This document shows positions 23,416 to 36,366 of a DNA stretch of 44,072 bases, in pieces. The notes beneath the pieces are model-generated. The model was not told the DNA's origin, did no database searches, and saw only the letters and a program-made list of their open reading frames with translations. Made by a program: the position numbers and the translations under genes. Each line of letters starts with the position of its first letter. Positions within the stretch are counted from its first letter, which is position 1. This stretch comes from Litoribacterium kuwaitense (GTDB taxonomy: Bacteria; Bacillota; Bacilli; Bacillales; DSM-28697), in NCBI RefSeq assembly GCF_011058155.1, contig NZ_JAALFC010000027.1, positions 1-44,072 on the forward strand, given 5' to 3'.

Positions 23416-23702
23416 TGAACGCAAGGGATGTTCTAAAGCGCCCGGTAATCACCGAGCAGTCTACAGATCTTCTGGCAGACAAAAAATACACCTTCGACGT
23501 TGATGTGAAAGCCAACAAAACACAAATCAAGCAAGCCGTTGAATCAATCTTTGATGTAAAGGTTGATAAAGTAAACGTTCTTAATCGCAAAGGAAAGTTT
23601 AAGCGTATGGGTCGTTACGGCGGATATACAGCTAGTAAGAAAAGAGCGGTCGTCACGTTGACTGCTGAAAGTAAAGAAATCGACTTTTTCGAAGCCGAAT
23701 AA
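23415..23702 (+). CDS. rplW: 50S ribosomal protein L23
   Basis: L23 sits at the tunnel exit and docks trigger factor and SRP. The 95-residue protein has [17 protein letters not shown], the helix [18 protein letters not shown] and the basic loop [15 protein letters not shown]. The ATG overlaps the rplD stop by one base, with GGAGGTG inside the end of rplD as SD, so translation is coupled. Confidence 0.97.
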   Translation: MNARDVLKRPVITEQSTDLLADKKYTFDVDVKANKTQIKQAVESIFDVKVDKVNVLNRKGKFKRMGRYGGYTASKKRAVVTLTAESKEIDFFEAE

Positions 23703-23726
23703 TGAAGAAAAGGAGGGAACCTTACT

Positions 23727-24557
23727 ATGGCTATTAAAAAGTTTAAGCCAACATCTAACGGTCGTCGTCATATGACTGGAAGTGATTTTTCGGAAATCAC
23801 AGCGACTGAGCCGGAAAAGAGCTTGCTAAGTGCACTTCCAAAAAAAGCTGGACGTAACAATCAAGGCCGTATTACAGTTCGTCATCAAGGCGGCGGACAC
23901 AAGAAGAAATACCGTATTATCGACTTTAAGCGTGACAAAGATGGAATACCAGGACGCGTTGCTACGATCGAATACGATCCGAACCGTTCGGCGAACATTG
24001 CGCTTATCCATTATGTGGATGGCGAAAAACGTTACATCCTTGCACCTAAAGGAATTAAAGTTGGTACCGAAATTACTTCCGGCGCAGACGCAGACATCAA
24101 AATCGGAAACGCCTTGCCTTTGAAGAATATTCCGGTCGGTACAGTTGTACACAACATTGAGCTCAAGCCTGGACATGGTGGTCAGCTCGTTCGTGCTGCA
24201 GGTTCTGAAGCACAAGTGCTTGGTAAAGAAGGAAAATACGTACTTGTACGTCTTCGCTCCGGCGAAACACGTATGATCCTAGCAACATGCCGTGCAACTG
24301 TAGGTCAAGTTGGAAATGTTGAACACGAATTGATCAACATCGGTAAAGCGGGACGCTCTCGCTGGCTCGGTAAGCGTCCAACGGTTCGTGGTTCCGTAAT
24401 GAACCCGAACGATCACCCACACGGTGGTGGTGAAGGTCGCGCACCAATCGGACGTAAATCACCAATGTCTCCTTGGGGTAAACCAACACTTGGTTATAAA
24501 ACACGCAAGAAAAACAAACCGTCTGACAAATATATTGTACGTCGCCGCAAAAAATAA
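23727..24557 (+). CDS. rplB: 50S ribosomal protein L2
   Basis: L2 binds 23S rRNA near the peptidyl transferase centre and is needed for subunit association. The 276-residue protein has [20 protein letters not shown] and the functional loop [17 protein letters not shown] with its conserved histidine, then the basic tail [16 protein letters not shown] 23727 follows AAGGAGGG. About 130 non-coding bases separate it from rpsS. Confidence 0.97.
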   Translation: MAIKKFKPTSNGRRHMTGSDFSEITATEPEKSLLSALPKKAGRNNQGRITVRHQGGGHKKKYRIIDFKRDKDGIPGRVATIEYDPNRSANIALIHYVDGEKRYILAPKGIKVGTEITSGADADIKIGNALPLKNIPVGTVVHNIELKPGHGGQLVRAAGSEAQVLGKEGKYVLVRLRSGETRMILATCRATVGQVGNVEHELINIGKAGRSRWLGKRPTVRGSVMNPNDHPHGGGEGRAPIGRKSPMSPWGKPTLGYKTRKKNKPSDKYIVRRRKK

Positions 24558-24689
24558 GTGGTCGGTCTTTCCGGCCTATTCTATTTTTAAAGTCGTCAGC
24601 GAACGATTGAACACAAAAGGAAAGCATGCGATGTTCTCTAAGAGACAGAGGACGACTTTCCTGAAAATAGGAAGGGAGGTTGCGCATAT

Positions 24690-24967
<278 letters not shown>

Positions 24968-24986
24968 TAGAGAGGAGGCCCCCTGA

Positions 24987-25328
24987 ATGGAAGCTAAAGC
25001 TATTGCGAAAACCATTCGCATTGCACCGCGTAAAGTTCGCCTTGTGGTCGACTTGATTCGCGGTAAAGAAACAGGTGAAGCACTTGCCATTCTTCGCTTG
25101 ACGAATAAAGCGTCTTCTCCAGTCGTTGAAAAGCTCCTAAACTCTGCAATTGCAAATGCCGAGCACAACTACGACATGGACGCTGAAAACCTATACGTTT
25201 CTAAAGTATTTGTCGATGAAGGACCAACGTTGAAACGGTTCCGCCCGCGTGCCCAGGGCCGTGCAAGTGCAATTAACAAACGCACAAGCCATATTACCTT
25301 GATCGTATCAGAAAAGAAGGAGGGATAA
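24987..25328 (+). CDS. rplV: 50S ribosomal protein L22
   Basis: L22 extends a beta-hairpin into the exit tunnel opposite L4. The 113-residue protein has [20 protein letters not shown], then [20 protein letters not shown], and the hairpin loop [20 protein letters not shown] without the deletions known from macrolide-resistant mutants. ATG 24987 follows GAGGAGG. rpsC starts three bases after its stop. Confidence 0.97.
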   Translation: MEAKAIAKTIRIAPRKVRLVVDLIRGKETGEALAILRLTNKASSPVVEKLLNSAIANAEHNYDMDAENLYVSKVFVDEGPTLKRFRPRAQGRASAINKRTSHITLIVSEKKEG

Positions 25329-25331
25329 ATC

Positions 25332-25988
25332 GTGGGTCAAAAAGTTAACCCAGTCGGTTTGCGAATCGGCGTTATCCGTGATTGGGAATCTAAATGGTTT
25401 GCAGGAAAAGATTACGCGGACTTTCTGCATGAAGATATAAAAATTCGCGAATACATTCAAAAGCGTCTAAAAGACTCATCTGTCGCTCAAGTTGAGATTG
25501 AACGTGCAGCTAACCGTATCAACATTACGATTCATACGGCAAAGCCAGGTATGGTCATCGGACGTGGTGGTTCAGAGGTTGAAGCACTTCGTAAAAAGCT
25601 GAATGCATTGACAGGCAAACGCGTGCATATCAACATCATGGAAATTAAAAAGCCAGACTTGAATGCACAACTTGTAGCAGAAAACATTGCACGTCAGCTT
25701 GAAGCACGTATTTCTTTCCGTAGAGCTCAAAAGCAAACAATCCAACGTACAATGCGTTCAGGCGCACAAGGGATTAAAACAGAAACATCTGGACGTCTTG
25801 GTGGAGCAGACATTGCTCGCTCAGAATCCTACAGTGAAGGAACAGTTCCTCTTCACACGCTACGCGCGGATATTGACTATGGAACAGCAGAAGCAGACAC
25901 CACTTACGGAAAAATTGGTGTAAAAGTATGGATCTACCGTGGAGAAGTTCTTCCTACGAAGAAGAAAGCAGAGAAAGGAGGAGAATAA
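25332..25988 (+). CDS. rpsC: 30S ribosomal protein S3
   Basis: S3 lines the mRNA entry channel and has helicase activity with S4 and S5. The 218-residue protein has an N-terminal type II KH domain with the GxxG loop in [14 protein letters not shown], then the C-terminal domain [19 protein letters not shown] and [11 protein letters not shown]. The start is GTG 25332, with AAGGAGG (25317-25323) at the end of rplV. rplP begins three bases after the stop. Confidence 0.97.
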   Translation: MGQKVNPVGLRIGVIRDWESKWFAGKDYADFLHEDIKIREYIQKRLKDSSVAQVEIERAANRINITIHTAKPGMVIGRGGSEVEALRKKLNALTGKRVHINIMEIKKPDLNAQLVAENIARQLEARISFRRAQKQTIQRTMRSGAQGIKTETSGRLGGADIARSESYSEGTVPLHTLRADIDYGTAEADTTYGKIGVKVWIYRGEVLPTKKKAEKGGE

Positions 25989-26619
<631 letters not shown>

Positions 26620-26642
26620 AAGAAAAGGAGGGACGAAGCTCC

Positions 26643-26906
26643 ATGAGTGAACGCAATCAGCGTAAAGTTTACACAGGTCGTGTTGTTTCCGCTAAGATGG
26701 ATAAAACCATTACAGTCGTCGTTGAGACTTATAAAACCGACAAGCTGTACGGAAAGCGTGTAAAGTACTCTAAGAAATTTAAAGCCCATGATGAAAACAA
26801 TCAGGCGAAAGATGGAGACATCGTGCGCATTATGGAAACTCGCCCATTGTCTGCGACAAAGCATTTCCGTCTCGTTGAAGTTGTTGAAGAATCAGTGATT
26901 ATCTAA
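26643..26906 (+). CDS. rpsQ: 30S ribosomal protein S17
   Basis: S17 is a primary 16S rRNA-binding protein with an OB fold. The 87-residue protein has [20 protein letters not shown], the basic loop [20 protein letters not shown] and [23 protein letters not shown] 26643 follows AAAGGAGGG. It sits in the usual L29-S17-L14 order. Confidence 0.97.
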   Translation: MSERNQRKVYTGRVVSAKMDKTITVVVETYKTDKLYGKRVKYSKKFKAHDENNQAKDGDIVRIMETRPLSATKHFRLVEVVEESVII

Positions 26907-26920
26907 GTATTTATTGTTGA

Positions 26921-27313
<393 letters not shown>

Positions 27314-27340
27314 GAAAAACCCAGTGCCAAGGAGGTGCGT

Positions 27341-27658
27341 ATGAAGATGCATATCAAACAAGGTGATAAGGTTCAGGTCATCACTGGAAAAGATAAAGGT
27401 AAGCAAGGAACAGTGCTTGAAGCTCTTCCTAAGAAGAGCCGGGTCATCGTAGAAGGCGTTAATGTTGTTAAAAAGCATGCGAAGCCTTCGCAAGAAAACC
27501 CACAAGGCGGTATTTTGGATATGGAAGCATCGATCCACGTATCGAATGTGATGGTTCTTGACCCTAAAAACAATGAACCAACTCGAGTTGGTTATGAAGT
27601 CAAAAACGGCAAGAAAGTACGCGTCGCCAAAAAAAGTGGCGAAGCACTAGATAAATAA
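27341..27658 (+). CDS. rplX: 50S ribosomal protein L24
   Basis: L24 is an assembly initiator of the 50S subunit with a KOW motif. The protein has [20 protein letters not shown], then [20 protein letters not shown] and [20 protein letters not shown]. Two ATGs are possible: 27341, five bases after AAGGAGG (105 residues), and 27347, eleven bases after it, which matches the MHVKKGD start of relatives (103 residues). I annotate the first, but the second is equally plausible. The in-frame GTG 27335 lies in the SD. Confidence 0.94.
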   Translation: MKMHIKQGDKVQVITGKDKGKQGTVLEALPKKSRVIVEGVNVVKKHAKPSQENPQGGILDMEASIHVSNVMVLDPKNNEPTRVGYEVKNGKKVRVAKKSGEALDK

Positions 27659-27680
27659 TATCTAGAAAGGAGGTCCTATC

Positions 27681-28220
27681 GTGAATCAGCTAAAGGCATT
27701 ATATAAAAAAGACATCGTGCCAAGCATGGTGGAGAAGTTTAATTACACTTCAGTTATGGAAGCACCTAAAGTTGAAAAAATCATTATTAACATGGGTGTT
27801 GGAGAAGCTGTGCAGAACGCAAAAGTTCTTGACACAGCAGTAGAAGAGCTTACCGCAATTGCTGGTCAAAAGCCAATCGTCACTCGTGCTAAAAAATCTA
27901 TCGCTGCGTTCCGTCTCCGTGAAGGGATGCCAATCGGAGCCAAAGTAACGCTTCGTGGAGAGCGTATGTATGATTTTCTAAATAAGCTCATCAACGTGTC
28001 GTTGCCACGTGTTCGCGACTTCCGTGGTGTGTCAAAGAATGCTTTTGACGGACGTGGGAACTACACTCTTGGTGTCAAAGAACAGTTGATCTTCCCAGAA
28101 ATCGATTATGATAAAGTCACAAAAGTGCGCGGTATGGACATTGTGATTGTAACAACAGCCAATTCTGATGAAGAGGCTCGTGAACTCTTAACACAAATGG
28201 GAATGCCATTTAAAAAATAA
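27681..28220 (+). CDS. rplE: 50S ribosomal protein L5
   Basis: L5 binds 5S rRNA and contacts P-site tRNA. The 179-residue length equals B. subtilis. It has [20 protein letters not shown], then [20 protein letters not shown] and [20 protein letters not shown]. The start is GTG 27681 after AAAGGAGGT. Confidence 0.97.
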   Translation: MNQLKALYKKDIVPSMVEKFNYTSVMEAPKVEKIIINMGVGEAVQNAKVLDTAVEELTAIAGQKPIVTRAKKSIAAFRLREGMPIGAKVTLRGERMYDFLNKLINVSLPRVRDFRGVSKNAFDGRGNYTLGVKEQLIFPEIDYDKVTKVRGMDIVIVTTANSDEEARELLTQMGMPFKK

Positions 28221-28240
28221 CTAACAAAGGAGGGACTCCA

Positions 28241-28426
28241 TTGGCTAAAAAATCTATGGTCGCAAAACAGAAAAGGCCACAAAAGTTTGCTGTACGTGAA
28301 TACACACGCTGTGAACGCTGCGGTCGCCCTCACTCCGTATTACGCAAATTTAAACTTTGCCGTATTTGTTTCCGGGAACTTGCCTATAAAGGACAAATTC
28401 CGGGTGTTAAAAAAGCCAGCTGGTAA
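28241..28426 (+). CDS. rpsN: 30S ribosomal protein S14, zinc-binding type
   Basis: S14 is a 30S head protein. This is the short zinc form of 61 residues with C24, C27, C40 and C43 (CERCGRPH and CRICFRE). In Bacillus a longer zinc-free paralogue can replace it under zinc limitation; none is in this window. The start is TTG 28241 after AAAGGAGGG. Confidence 0.97.
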   Translation: MAKKSMVAKQKRPQKFAVREYTRCERCGRPHSVLRKFKLCRICFRELAYKGQIPGVKKASW

Positions 28427-28460
28427 AACCCCTTATAGAGAGGGAAGGAGGTAACAGATT

Positions 28461-28859
28461 ATGGTCTTGTCAGATCCAATCGCGGATATGCTAACTCGCA
28501 TCCGCAACGCCAACCTTGTTCGCCACGATAAACTTGAGCTGCCTGCATCGAATCTGAAAAAAGAAATCGCTGAGATTTTAAAGCGTGAAGGGTTTATTCG
28601 TGACGTTGAATACATTGAGGACAATAAACAAGGTACAATCCGTATTTTCCTTAAATATGGACCGAACAATGAGCGCGTCATCACTGGATTAAAGCGAATC
28701 AGCAAACCAGGACTTCGTGTATACGCAAAATCTAACGAAGTACCAAAAGTGTTAAACGGCCTTGGAATTGCAATCGTATCTACATCTAGCGGTGTATATA
28801 CAGACAAAGAGGCACGCCAACAAAATGCTGGCGGAGAAGTTCTCGCATACATTTGGTAA
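28461..28859 (+). CDS. rpsH: 30S ribosomal protein S8
   Basis: S8 binds the central domain of 16S rRNA and, in E. coli, represses the spc operon. The 132-residue protein has [20 protein letters not shown] and the C-terminal signature [23 protein letters not shown] 28461 follows GGAAGGAGG. It sits between S14 and L6, as in other Firmicutes. Confidence 0.97.
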   Translation: MVLSDPIADMLTRIRNANLVRHDKLELPASNLKKEIAEILKREGFIRDVEYIEDNKQGTIRIFLKYGPNNERVITGLKRISKPGLRVYAKSNEVPKVLNGLGIAIVSTSSGVYTDKEARQQNAGGEVLAYIW

Positions 28860-28888
28860 AACACATTTGAACGACTGGAGGTGTGATT

Positions 28889-29428
28889 ATGTCACGTATT
28901 GGTAATAAGATTCTTGAAATCCCTGAGGGTGTGACCATCGACATCTCTTCGGACAATCAGGTGACCGTCAAAGGCCCTAAAGGCGAACTTTCACGTAAGT
29001 TCAGCGAAGACATGAAGATCGTCATTCAAGATAACGTCCTAACTGTTGAGCGTCCTTCTGACATTAATAAGCATAAATCCTTACACGGCACAACTCGTGC
29101 CCATATCGGCAACATGGTTGAAGGTGTGACAAAAGGATTTGAGCGTAAGCTTCAGCTAATTGGTGTCGGGTATCGTGCCCAAATGAGTGGCAAGAAATTA
29201 GTGTTGAACGTTGGCTACTCTCATCCTGTAGAGATCGTGCCGGAAGATGGCGTCGAAGTTGAAGTTCCAGAGAATACGAAGCTAACTGTCAGAGGCATTG
29301 ACAAAGAGCGTGTTGGAGCTCTCGCTTCAAACATTCGTCAAGTTCGTCCACCAGAGCCATACAAAGGCAAAGGGATTCGTTATGAAGATGAGTATGTAAG
29401 ACGTAAAGAAGGTAAAACTGCGAAATAA
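28889..29428 (+). CDS. rplF: 50S ribosomal protein L6
   Basis: L6 supports the sarcin-ricin loop region of the 50S subunit. The 179-residue protein has two related domains: [17 protein letters not shown], then the second with [20 protein letters not shown] and [23 protein letters not shown] 28889 follows GGAGGTG; a GTG at 28883 is in frame but too close to the SD. Confidence 0.97.
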   Translation: MSRIGNKILEIPEGVTIDISSDNQVTVKGPKGELSRKFSEDMKIVIQDNVLTVERPSDINKHKSLHGTTRAHIGNMVEGVTKGFERKLQLIGVGYRAQMSGKKLVLNVGYSHPVEIVPEDGVEVEVPENTKLTVRGIDKERVGALASNIRQVRPPEPYKGKGIRYEDEYVRRKEGKTAK

Positions 29429-29458
29429 CGCACTTAGAGTAGGAAAGGGGTGACCTTT

Positions 29459-29821
29459 ATGATCACGAAGGTGGATAAAAATAAATCACGCAAAAAGCGT
29501 CATGCCCGTGTGCGCACGAAGCTGACCGGTACAGCGGAACGCCCACGCTTGAATGTGTATCGTTCAAATCAGCATATCTACGCACAAGTTATTGATGACG
29601 TCAATGCGGTTACATTGGCAAGCGCATCTACATTAGATAAAGAGCTTGGCAGTGATGTAGGCAAAAACGTAGATTCTGCTAAAAAGGTTGGCGAACTAAT
29701 TGCCACGCGTGCGAAACAAAAAGGTGTAGAAGACGTCATTTTTGATCGTGGCGGATACTTATACCATGGTCGTGTAAAAGCATTGGCTGATGCTGCACGT
29801 GAATCTGGACTTTCATTTTAA
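29459..29821 (+). CDS. rplR: 50S ribosomal protein L18
   Basis: L18 binds 5S rRNA and helps bring it into the 50S subunit. The 120-residue length equals B. subtilis. It has [20 protein letters not shown], then [15 protein letters not shown] and the C-terminal [23 protein letters not shown] 29459 follows GAAAGGGG; a GTG at 29450 lies in the SD. Confidence 0.97.
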   Translation: MITKVDKNKSRKKRHARVRTKLTGTAERPRLNVYRSNQHIYAQVIDDVNAVTLASASTLDKELGSDVGKNVDSAKKVGELIATRAKQKGVEDVIFDRGGYLYHGRVKALADAARESGLSF

Positions 29822-29842
29822 AAAAATAAAGGAGGGAATCAC

Positions 29843-30346
29843 TTGAGTCACGTAGATGCGAACAAACTTGGCGAATTGACTGAACGTGTCGTTACAGTCA
29901 ATCGTGTCGCTAAAGTTGTTAAAGGTGGTCGTCGCTTTCGCTTCGCAGCGCTCGTTGTTGTAGGTGACCGAAACGGGCATGTTGGATTCGGTACAGGTAA
30001 AGCGCTGGAAGTTCCTGAGGCGATCCGTAAAGCAATTGAAGATGCAAAGAAAAATATGATTCAAGTACCAATCACAGGGACAACAGTTCCTCATATCGTT
30101 ACTGGCGAATTTGGAGCAGGACGCGTTCTGTTAAAGCCAGCTGCTGAAGGTACTGGAGTTATTGCCGGCGGTCCGGTCCGTGCCGTGTTGGAATTGGCAG
30201 GAGTAGGAGACATCCTATCCAAATCCCTCGGGTCAAACACACCAATTAACATGATCCGTGCTACAATTAGCGGATTGTCTGAATTGAAACGTGTAGACGA
30301 AGTTGCAAAGCTACGCGGAAAAACCGTCGAAGAGCTGTTAGGATAA
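29843..30346 (+). CDS. rpsE: 30S ribosomal protein S5
   Basis: S5 acts in mRNA entry and decoding accuracy. The 167-residue protein has an N-terminal dsRBD-like domain ([20 protein letters not shown], the spectinomycin-loop region, intact) and a C-terminal domain with [18 protein letters not shown] and [20 protein letters not shown]. The start is TTG 29843 after AAAGGAGGG. Confidence 0.96.
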   Translation: MSHVDANKLGELTERVVTVNRVAKVVKGGRRFRFAALVVVGDRNGHVGFGTGKALEVPEAIRKAIEDAKKNMIQVPITGTTVPHIVTGEFGAGRVLLKPAAEGTGVIAGGPVRAVLELAGVGDILSKSLGSNTPINMIRATISGLSELKRVDEVAKLRGKTVEELLG

Positions 30347-30359
30347 GGGGGGCTGACTT

Positions 30360-30542
30360 ATGGCAAAGCAATTAGAAATCACCCTCACTCGCAGTGTGAT
30401 TGGGCGGTCCAAAGTACAGAAACTCACAGTCGAAACACTTGGGCTAAAGAAAATTCATCAAACAGTGGTACACGAAGACACTCCTGCGGTACGAGGAATG
30501 ATTAACCGTGTTGCTCACTTAGTCAAAGTGACTGAAAAATAA
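30360..30542 (+). CDS. rpmD: 50S ribosomal protein L30
   Basis: L30 is a small 50S protein near 5S rRNA. The 60-residue protein has [20 protein letters not shown] and [20 protein letters not shown], the family signature. ATG 30360 follows AAGGGGGG. It is placed between S5 and L15 as usual. Confidence 0.96.
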   Translation: MAKQLEITLTRSVIGRSKVQKLTVETLGLKKIHQTVVHEDTPAVRGMINRVAHLVKVTEK

Positions 30543-30574
30543 TTTCAATCTCTATTGAATAGGAGGTGCACATG

Positions 30575-31015
30575 ATGAAACTTCATGAGCTTAAGCCCGC
30601 AGAAGGTTCCCGCAAAGCACGGAAACGTAAAGGTCGCGGTATGTCTAGCGGAAATGGAAAAACAGCCAGCCGTGGTCATAAAGGACAAAACGCGCGTTCC
30701 GGTGGCGGTGTGCGTCTTGGATTCGAAGGGGGACAAAACCCTCTTTATAGACGTCTTCCAAAACGCGGTTTTACGAACATTAACCGTAAGGAATATGCTG
30801 TTGTAAATCTTAAGACATTGAATCAACTCGAAGACGGAGCAGAAGTGACACCAGAAACGCTTGTTGCACAAGGTGTTGTAAAAAACACAAAAGACGGCAT
30901 CAAGATTCTTGGTGAAGGTCAGATCGAAAAAAAGCTTACTGTAAAGGCGCATAAATTTTCTGCTTCCGCGGAAGAAGCAATTAAAGCGGCAGGCGGTCAA
31001 ACTGAGGTGATCTGA
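30575..31015 (+). CDS. rplO: 50S ribosomal protein L15
   Basis: L15 is a late assembly protein with a long basic extension. The 146-residue length equals B. subtilis. It has [20 protein letters not shown], the Gly-rich [20 protein letters not shown] and the C-terminal [20 protein letters not shown]. Of the ATGs at 30572 and 30575 I choose 30575, at better distance from AGGAGG and matching the family start. The stop shares one base with the secY ATG. Confidence 0.96.
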   Translation: MKLHELKPAEGSRKARKRKGRGMSSGNGKTASRGHKGQNARSGGGVRLGFEGGQNPLYRRLPKRGFTNINRKEYAVVNLKTLNQLEDGAEVTPETLVAQGVVKNTKDGIKILGEGQIEKKLTVKAHKFSASAEEAIKAAGGQTEVI

Positions 31016-32301
31016 TGTTCCGTACATTATCGAACTTCCTGCGTGTGAAAGATATACGAACCAAGATCATATTCACCTTATTGATGTTGCTCGTATTTCG
31101 TCTCGGTACATTTATTCCAGTCCCCGGAGTCGATCGAGACGTGATCAACTTCGGGAGCGATACTGTATTTGGTATTTTGAATGTCTTTGGTGGTGGCGCC
31201 CTGCAAAACTTCTCGATTTTTGCAATGGGCATTATGCCATACATTACAGCATCCATTATTATGCAGTTATTGCAAATGGATGTCGTGCCGAAGTTTACTG
31301 AATGGTCGAAGCAAGGAGACGTTGGCCGTCGTAAGCTTACTCAGTTCACACGTTATGGAACGATTGTACTCGGATTTATTCAGGCTTTGGGCATGTCCTA
31401 CGGCTTTAATACGATGTTTAGAGGTCTGATTCCTAATCCTTCCATTTTGACGTATTTACTCATTGCCCTCGTGCTTACTGCAGGTACAGCATTTCTTATG
31501 TGGCTTGGTGAGCAAATTACAGCTAAAGGCGTTGGGAATGGGATTTCGATCATCATTTTTGCCGGGATTGTCGCATTGATCCCGAACCAAATTAATCAAA
31601 TTTATATTCAGCAAATCGAAGGCGCTGGTGACCAATTGTTCCTTCGCATTATGGTCGTTCTTATTTTACTGCTTGTTGTTGTCGCCATTGTTGTTGGTGT
31701 CATCTTCGTTCAGCAGGCACTTCGTAAAATACCGATCCAATATGCTAAACGGGTAAGCAACAATAAGCCTGTTGGTGGTCAATCAACGCACTTGCCATTG
31801 AAAGTAAATGCTGCAGGTGTAATTCCAGTCATCTTTGCGGTGTCATTTATCATTACACCGAGCACCATTGCTTCTTTCTTTCAAGGAAATGGTGTAGCTG
31901 ATCAAATCATTCAAATTTTTGATTACACGCAGCCGGTCGGTATGACCATTTATGTAGCATTAATCATTGCCTTTACGTACTTTTATACCTTCGTTCAAGT
32001 CAATCCTGAACAAATGGCGGATAACTTGAAGAAGCAAGGTGGGTATATCCCTGGCATTCGACCAGGAAAGAGTACACAGCAATATGTGACCAAGATCTTA
32101 TATCGGTTGACTCTTGTTGGGGCGCTATTCTTGTGTGTCGTTTCTGTCTTACCGATTTTCTTTATCAATATTGCCAACTTGCCGCAATCCGTTCAAATCG
32201 GAGGCACAAGCTTGTTAATCGTCGTCGGTGTAGCACTTGAAACGATGAAGCAACTTGAGAGTCAGCTCGTTAAACGTCACTATAAAGGTTTTATTAAATA
32301 A
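31015..32301 (+). CDS. secY: Preprotein translocase subunit SecY
   Basis: SecY is the protein-conducting channel of the cytoplasmic membrane. The 428-residue protein shows ten hydrophobic segments. It includes LVFRLGTFIPVPGVDRDVIN at the first helix, AMGIMPYITASIIMQLL, the cytoplasmic loop RVSNNKPVGGQSTHLPLKVN between helices 6 and 7, and GGYIPGIRPGKSTQQYV before helix 9. It starts at ATG 31015 on the rplO stop, and the SD lies in rplO. secE is in a separate operon at 4927. Confidence 0.97.
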   Translation: MFRTLSNFLRVKDIRTKIIFTLLMLLVFRLGTFIPVPGVDRDVINFGSDTVFGILNVFGGGALQNFSIFAMGIMPYITASIIMQLLQMDVVPKFTEWSKQGDVGRRKLTQFTRYGTIVLGFIQALGMSYGFNTMFRGLIPNPSILTYLLIALVLTAGTAFLMWLGEQITAKGVGNGISIIIFAGIVALIPNQINQIYIQQIEGAGDQLFLRIMVVLILLLVVVAIVVGVIFVQQALRKIPIQYAKRVSNNKPVGGQSTHLPLKVNAAGVIPVIFAVSFIITPSTIASFFQGNGVADQIIQIFDYTQPVGMTIYVALIIAFTYFYTFVQVNPEQMADNLKKQGGYIPGIRPGKSTQQYVTKILYRLTLVGALFLCVVSVLPIFFINIANLPQSVQIGGTSLLIVVGVALETMKQLESQLVKRHYKGFIK

Positions 32302-32340
32302 CAGGTAGGTTCTGTAAAAAAAAGTCACATTTAGGGTTGA

Positions 32341-33740
<1,400 letters not shown>

Positions 33741-33745
33741 AGGTG

Positions 33746-34093
33746 ATGAGGCGTCTGGAAACCGGAAATGATCTACCGCAGCTAGGTCAGTATGTGCGCA
33801 TACGTCAAGGACGTGATGCTGGCAGCATTGCATTGATCGTAGCGTTTGAGAACGAGCGGTTTATTCTACTGGCAGATGGACATAAACGCCCCAGTGACGC
33901 CCCGAAAAAGAAAAATATAAATCACGTAGAAATATTATCGGCCGTGTCGCCTGAAGTCCAACGCAGCTTAAAGGAAACTGGGCGTGTCACCAATGGGAAA
34001 TTGCGTCATGCAATCGCAACTCTGGATCAGGCGATTCAAAAACGAGTTGAAGAAGGGAGCGCAATCGGAAATGGCAAAAGAGGATGTTATTGA
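33746..34093 (+). CDS. KOW-domain RNA-binding protein (YbzG-like)
   Basis: This 115-residue protein has an N-terminal KOW/SH3-like fold ([20 protein letters not shown], then [13 protein letters not shown]) typical of the small protein encoded between map and infA in Bacilli. The C-terminal half is charged and helical, ending [19 protein letters not shown]. The start may be GTG 33743 or ATG 33746, both just after the map stop and without a well-spaced SD. The end overlaps infA by 23 bases. No function is established; ribosomal or RNA association is inferred from the fold and location. Confidence 0.75.
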   Translation: MRRLETGNDLPQLGQYVRIRQGRDAGSIALIVAFENERFILLADGHKRPSDAPKKKNINHVEILSAVSPEVQRSLKETGRVTNGKLRHAIATLDQAIQKRVEEGSAIGNGKRGCY

Positions 34094-34289
34094 AGTCGAG
34101 GGAACCATTACGGAAACCCTCCCGAATGCAATGTTTAAAGTTGAATTAGAAAACGGCCATACGGTATTGGCACACGTCTCTGGGAAAATTCGTATGCACT
34201 TTATCCGTATCCTTCCAGGAGATAAAGTGACTGTTGAGCTATCACCATACGATTTAACTAGAGGTCGAATCACGTATCGTTATAAATAA
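34071..34289 (+). CDS. infA: Translation initiation factor IF-1
   Basis: IF-1 binds the 30S A site during initiation. The 72-residue OB-fold protein has [20 protein letters not shown], then [20 protein letters not shown] and [15 protein letters not shown] 34071 lies inside the end of the KOW gene, with GAAGGGAG upstream as SD. An earlier in-frame ATG at 33984 lacks homology. Confidence 0.97.
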   Translation: MAKEDVIEVEGTITETLPNAMFKVELENGHTVLAHVSGKIRMHFIRILPGDKVTVELSPYDLTRGRITYRYK

Positions 34290-34316
34290 CACTCCGACAT
34301 AAAGGAGGATATACCA

Positions 34317-34430
34317 ATGAAAGTCAGAGCATCGGTCAAACCGATCTGTGAAAGTTGTAAAGTCATTCGTCGTAAAGGTCGAGTGATGGTTATTTGCTCA
34401 AATCCAAAGCACAAACAAAAACAAGGTTAA
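34317..34430 (+). CDS. rpmJ: 50S ribosomal protein L36, zinc type
   Basis: L36 is the smallest 50S protein, a zinc ribbon. The 37-residue protein has C11, C14, C27 and H32 ([17 protein letters not shown], then NPKHKQKQG). ATG 34317 follows AAAGGAGG by eight bases. It lies between infA and rpsM, as in most bacteria. Confidence 0.96.
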   Translation: MKVRASVKPICESCKVIRRKGRVMVICSNPKHKQKQG

Positions 34431-34451
34431 AACCTAAGGAGGTGTCGTCGT

Positions 34452-34816
34452 TTGGCACGTATTGCTGGTATTGATGTTCCACGCGATAAACGTATCGTGA
34501 TTTCCTTGACTCGTATTTATGGAGTTGGTAAAACGACTGCCCAAAAATCCTCGCCGAAGCAAACGTTTCAGAGGATACGCGCGTTCGTGACTTAACTGAA
34601 GAAGAGCTTGGACGCATTCGTGATGTCGTTAACAACTTAAAGGTAGAAGGGGATCTTCGTCGTGAAGTGTCCTTGAACATTAAACGTTTGATTGAGATCG
34701 GTTCTTATCGTGGCATGCGCCACCGTCGTGGTCTACCTGTTCGCGGACAAAATTCTAAAAACAATTCGCGTACTCGAAAAGGCCCTCGCCGAACAGTAGC
34801 GAATAAGAAAAAATAA
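34452..34816 (+). CDS. rpsM: 30S ribosomal protein S13 (single-base frameshift near 34545)
   Basis: S13 is a 30S head protein that contacts P-site tRNA. The start is TTG 34452 after AAGGAGGTG, giving [20 protein letters not shown] and [10 protein letters not shown]. One A is missing from the A run at 34543-34547. Restoring it continues with [40 protein letters not shown] and the basic tail [15 protein letters not shown] to TAA 34814-34816. Restored length is 121 residues, as in B. subtilis. A homopolymer error is the likely cause. Confidence 0.95.
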
Positions 34817-34832
34817 GGAAGGAGGCTAACTC

Positions 34833-35222
34833 ATGGCTCGTAAAACTGTTTCACGGAAAAAACGTGTCAAAAAGAATATTGAGAGCGGTGTGGCTCATAT
34901 CCGCTCAACCTTCAACAACACCATCGTGACCATTTCAGACACACACGGTAATGTTATATCCTGGTCATCTGCTGGAGCTCTCGGCTTTAAAGGCTCTCGG
35001 AAATCAACACCATTTGCTTCACAAATGGCTGCTGAAACAGCTGCAAAAGTGTCTATGGAAAATGGCATGAAAACTCTTGAGGTTAACGTAAAAGGTCCAG
35101 GCGCTGGAAGAGAAGCAGCGATTCGTGCATTACAAGCTGCAGGTCTTGAAGTGACAGCTATCAACGATGTCACTCCTGTTCCTCATAATGGTTGCCGTCC
35201 GCCAAAACGTCGTCGTGTGTAA
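34833..35222 (+). CDS. rpsK: 30S ribosomal protein S11
   Basis: S11 forms part of the platform and mRNA exit site. The 129-residue protein has [20 protein letters not shown], then [20 protein letters not shown] and the C-terminal [21 protein letters not shown] 34833 follows GGAAGGAGG. It is followed by a 166-base gap before rpoA. Confidence 0.97.
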   Translation: MARKTVSRKKRVKKNIESGVAHIRSTFNNTIVTISDTHGNVISWSSAGALGFKGSRKSTPFASQMAAETAAKVSMENGMKTLEVNVKGPGAGREAAIRALQAAGLEVTAINDVTPVPHNGCRPPKRRRV

Positions 35223-35254
35223 GCAAAGCCCCGTATAAAATTCATATCCTTGTC

Positions 35255-35260
35255 TATAAT
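35255..35260 (+). promoter_or_regulatory. Possible -10 of an rpoA promoter
   Basis: TATAAT at 35255-35260 stands in an AT-rich stretch just after rpsK, but the correctly spaced -35 position (CGTATA at 35233-35238 or neighbours) is poor. The remaining 35261-35388 holds the 8-base palindrome AGGCGCCT near 35338 and the rpoA SD, and nothing else that I can support. Confidence 0.3.
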
Positions 35261-35388
35261 GGGTTATGATCAATGATTTTACGGCTTATTCGACTTGCTT
35301 TAGTGTCGTGAGTAACGGTCAAAAGAAATGTTCGGTTAGGCGCCTCAGTCTGGCCGAGATTTCGACGTTTTGAAGGAGGGTTTAATGA

Positions 35389-36333
35389 ATGATTGAAATC
35401 GAAAAGCCACGTATTGAGACAATTGAGCTCAACGAGGATGGCAAGTTCGGTAAGTTTGTCGTGGAACCTCTAGAACGCGGATATGGAACCACGCTCGGAA
35501 ATTCACTGCGTCGTATTTTGTTATCCTCTCTCCCAGGGGCAGCTATTACTTCTGTTCAATTTGATGGAGTCATGCATGAGTTTTCAACGATTCCTGGGGT
35601 GCGTGAGGATGTGACGGCTATCATCCTCAACTTGAAGCGTCTCGCAATGAAAATCTACTCTGATGAAGAGAAGGTTATAGAGCTAGATGTGCAAGGAGAA
35701 GGTGTTGTGACGGCCGCTGACATAACTCACGACAGCGACGTGGAAATTTTGAACCCTGATTTGCATATTGCTACACTGTCCGGAGATGCCCATTTACGCA
35801 TGCGTTTAACAGCAATGCGTGGACGCGGGTATCGGTCTGCAGATTCAAATAAACATGAAGATCAGCCAATTGGTGTCGTTCCGATTGACTCCATCTTTAC
35901 ACCTGTGGCACGTATTACCTATCAGGTAGAAAATACACGTGTCGGTCAAATGACCAACTATGATAAACTAACCCTTGACGTGACGACCGATGGTAGCATT
36001 CGACCGGAAGAAGCTGTCTCTCTCGGGGCAAAGATCATGAACGAGCATTTAAATATTTTCATAGGCTTGACCGATGAAGCTCAAAATGCTGAGATTATGG
36101 TTGAAAAAGAAGAGGATCAGAAGGAAAAAGTTCTGGAAATGACCATTGAAGAGCTTGATTTATCTGTTCGATCCTATAACTGTTTGAAACGCGCTGGTAT
36201 CAATACAGTTCAAGAGCTCGCTCATAAAACGGAAGAAGACATGATGAAAGTACGAAATCTAGGACGCAAATCTTTGGAAGAAGTTCGCAATAAGCTCCAT
36301 GAACTTGGCCTAGGCTTGCGAAAAGATGAGTAG
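35389..36333 (+). CDS. rpoA: DNA-directed RNA polymerase alpha subunit
   Basis: RpoA dimerises to start RNA polymerase assembly, and its C-terminal domain contacts UP elements and activators. The 314-residue protein has the N-terminal assembly domain ([20 protein letters not shown]) and, after an acidic linker (EKEEDQKEK), the C-terminal domain [20 protein letters not shown] and [18 protein letters not shown] 35389 is used; ATG 35385 reads MND and stops. The SD is AAGGAGGG. Confidence 0.98.
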   Translation: MIEIEKPRIETIELNEDGKFGKFVVEPLERGYGTTLGNSLRRILLSSLPGAAITSVQFDGVMHEFSTIPGVREDVTAIILNLKRLAMKIYSDEEKVIELDVQGEGVVTAADITHDSDVEILNPDLHIATLSGDAHLRMRLTAMRGRGYRSADSNKHEDQPIGVVPIDSIFTPVARITYQVENTRVGQMTNYDKLTLDVTTDGSIRPEEAVSLGAKIMNEHLNIFIGLTDEAQNAEIMVEKEEDQKEKVLEMTIEELDLSVRSYNCLKRAGINTVQELAHKTEEDMMKVRNLGRKSLEEVRNKLHELGLGLRKDE

Positions 36334-36366
36334 TTTCACTAAAGCAGAGAAAAAGGAGGTTAACTT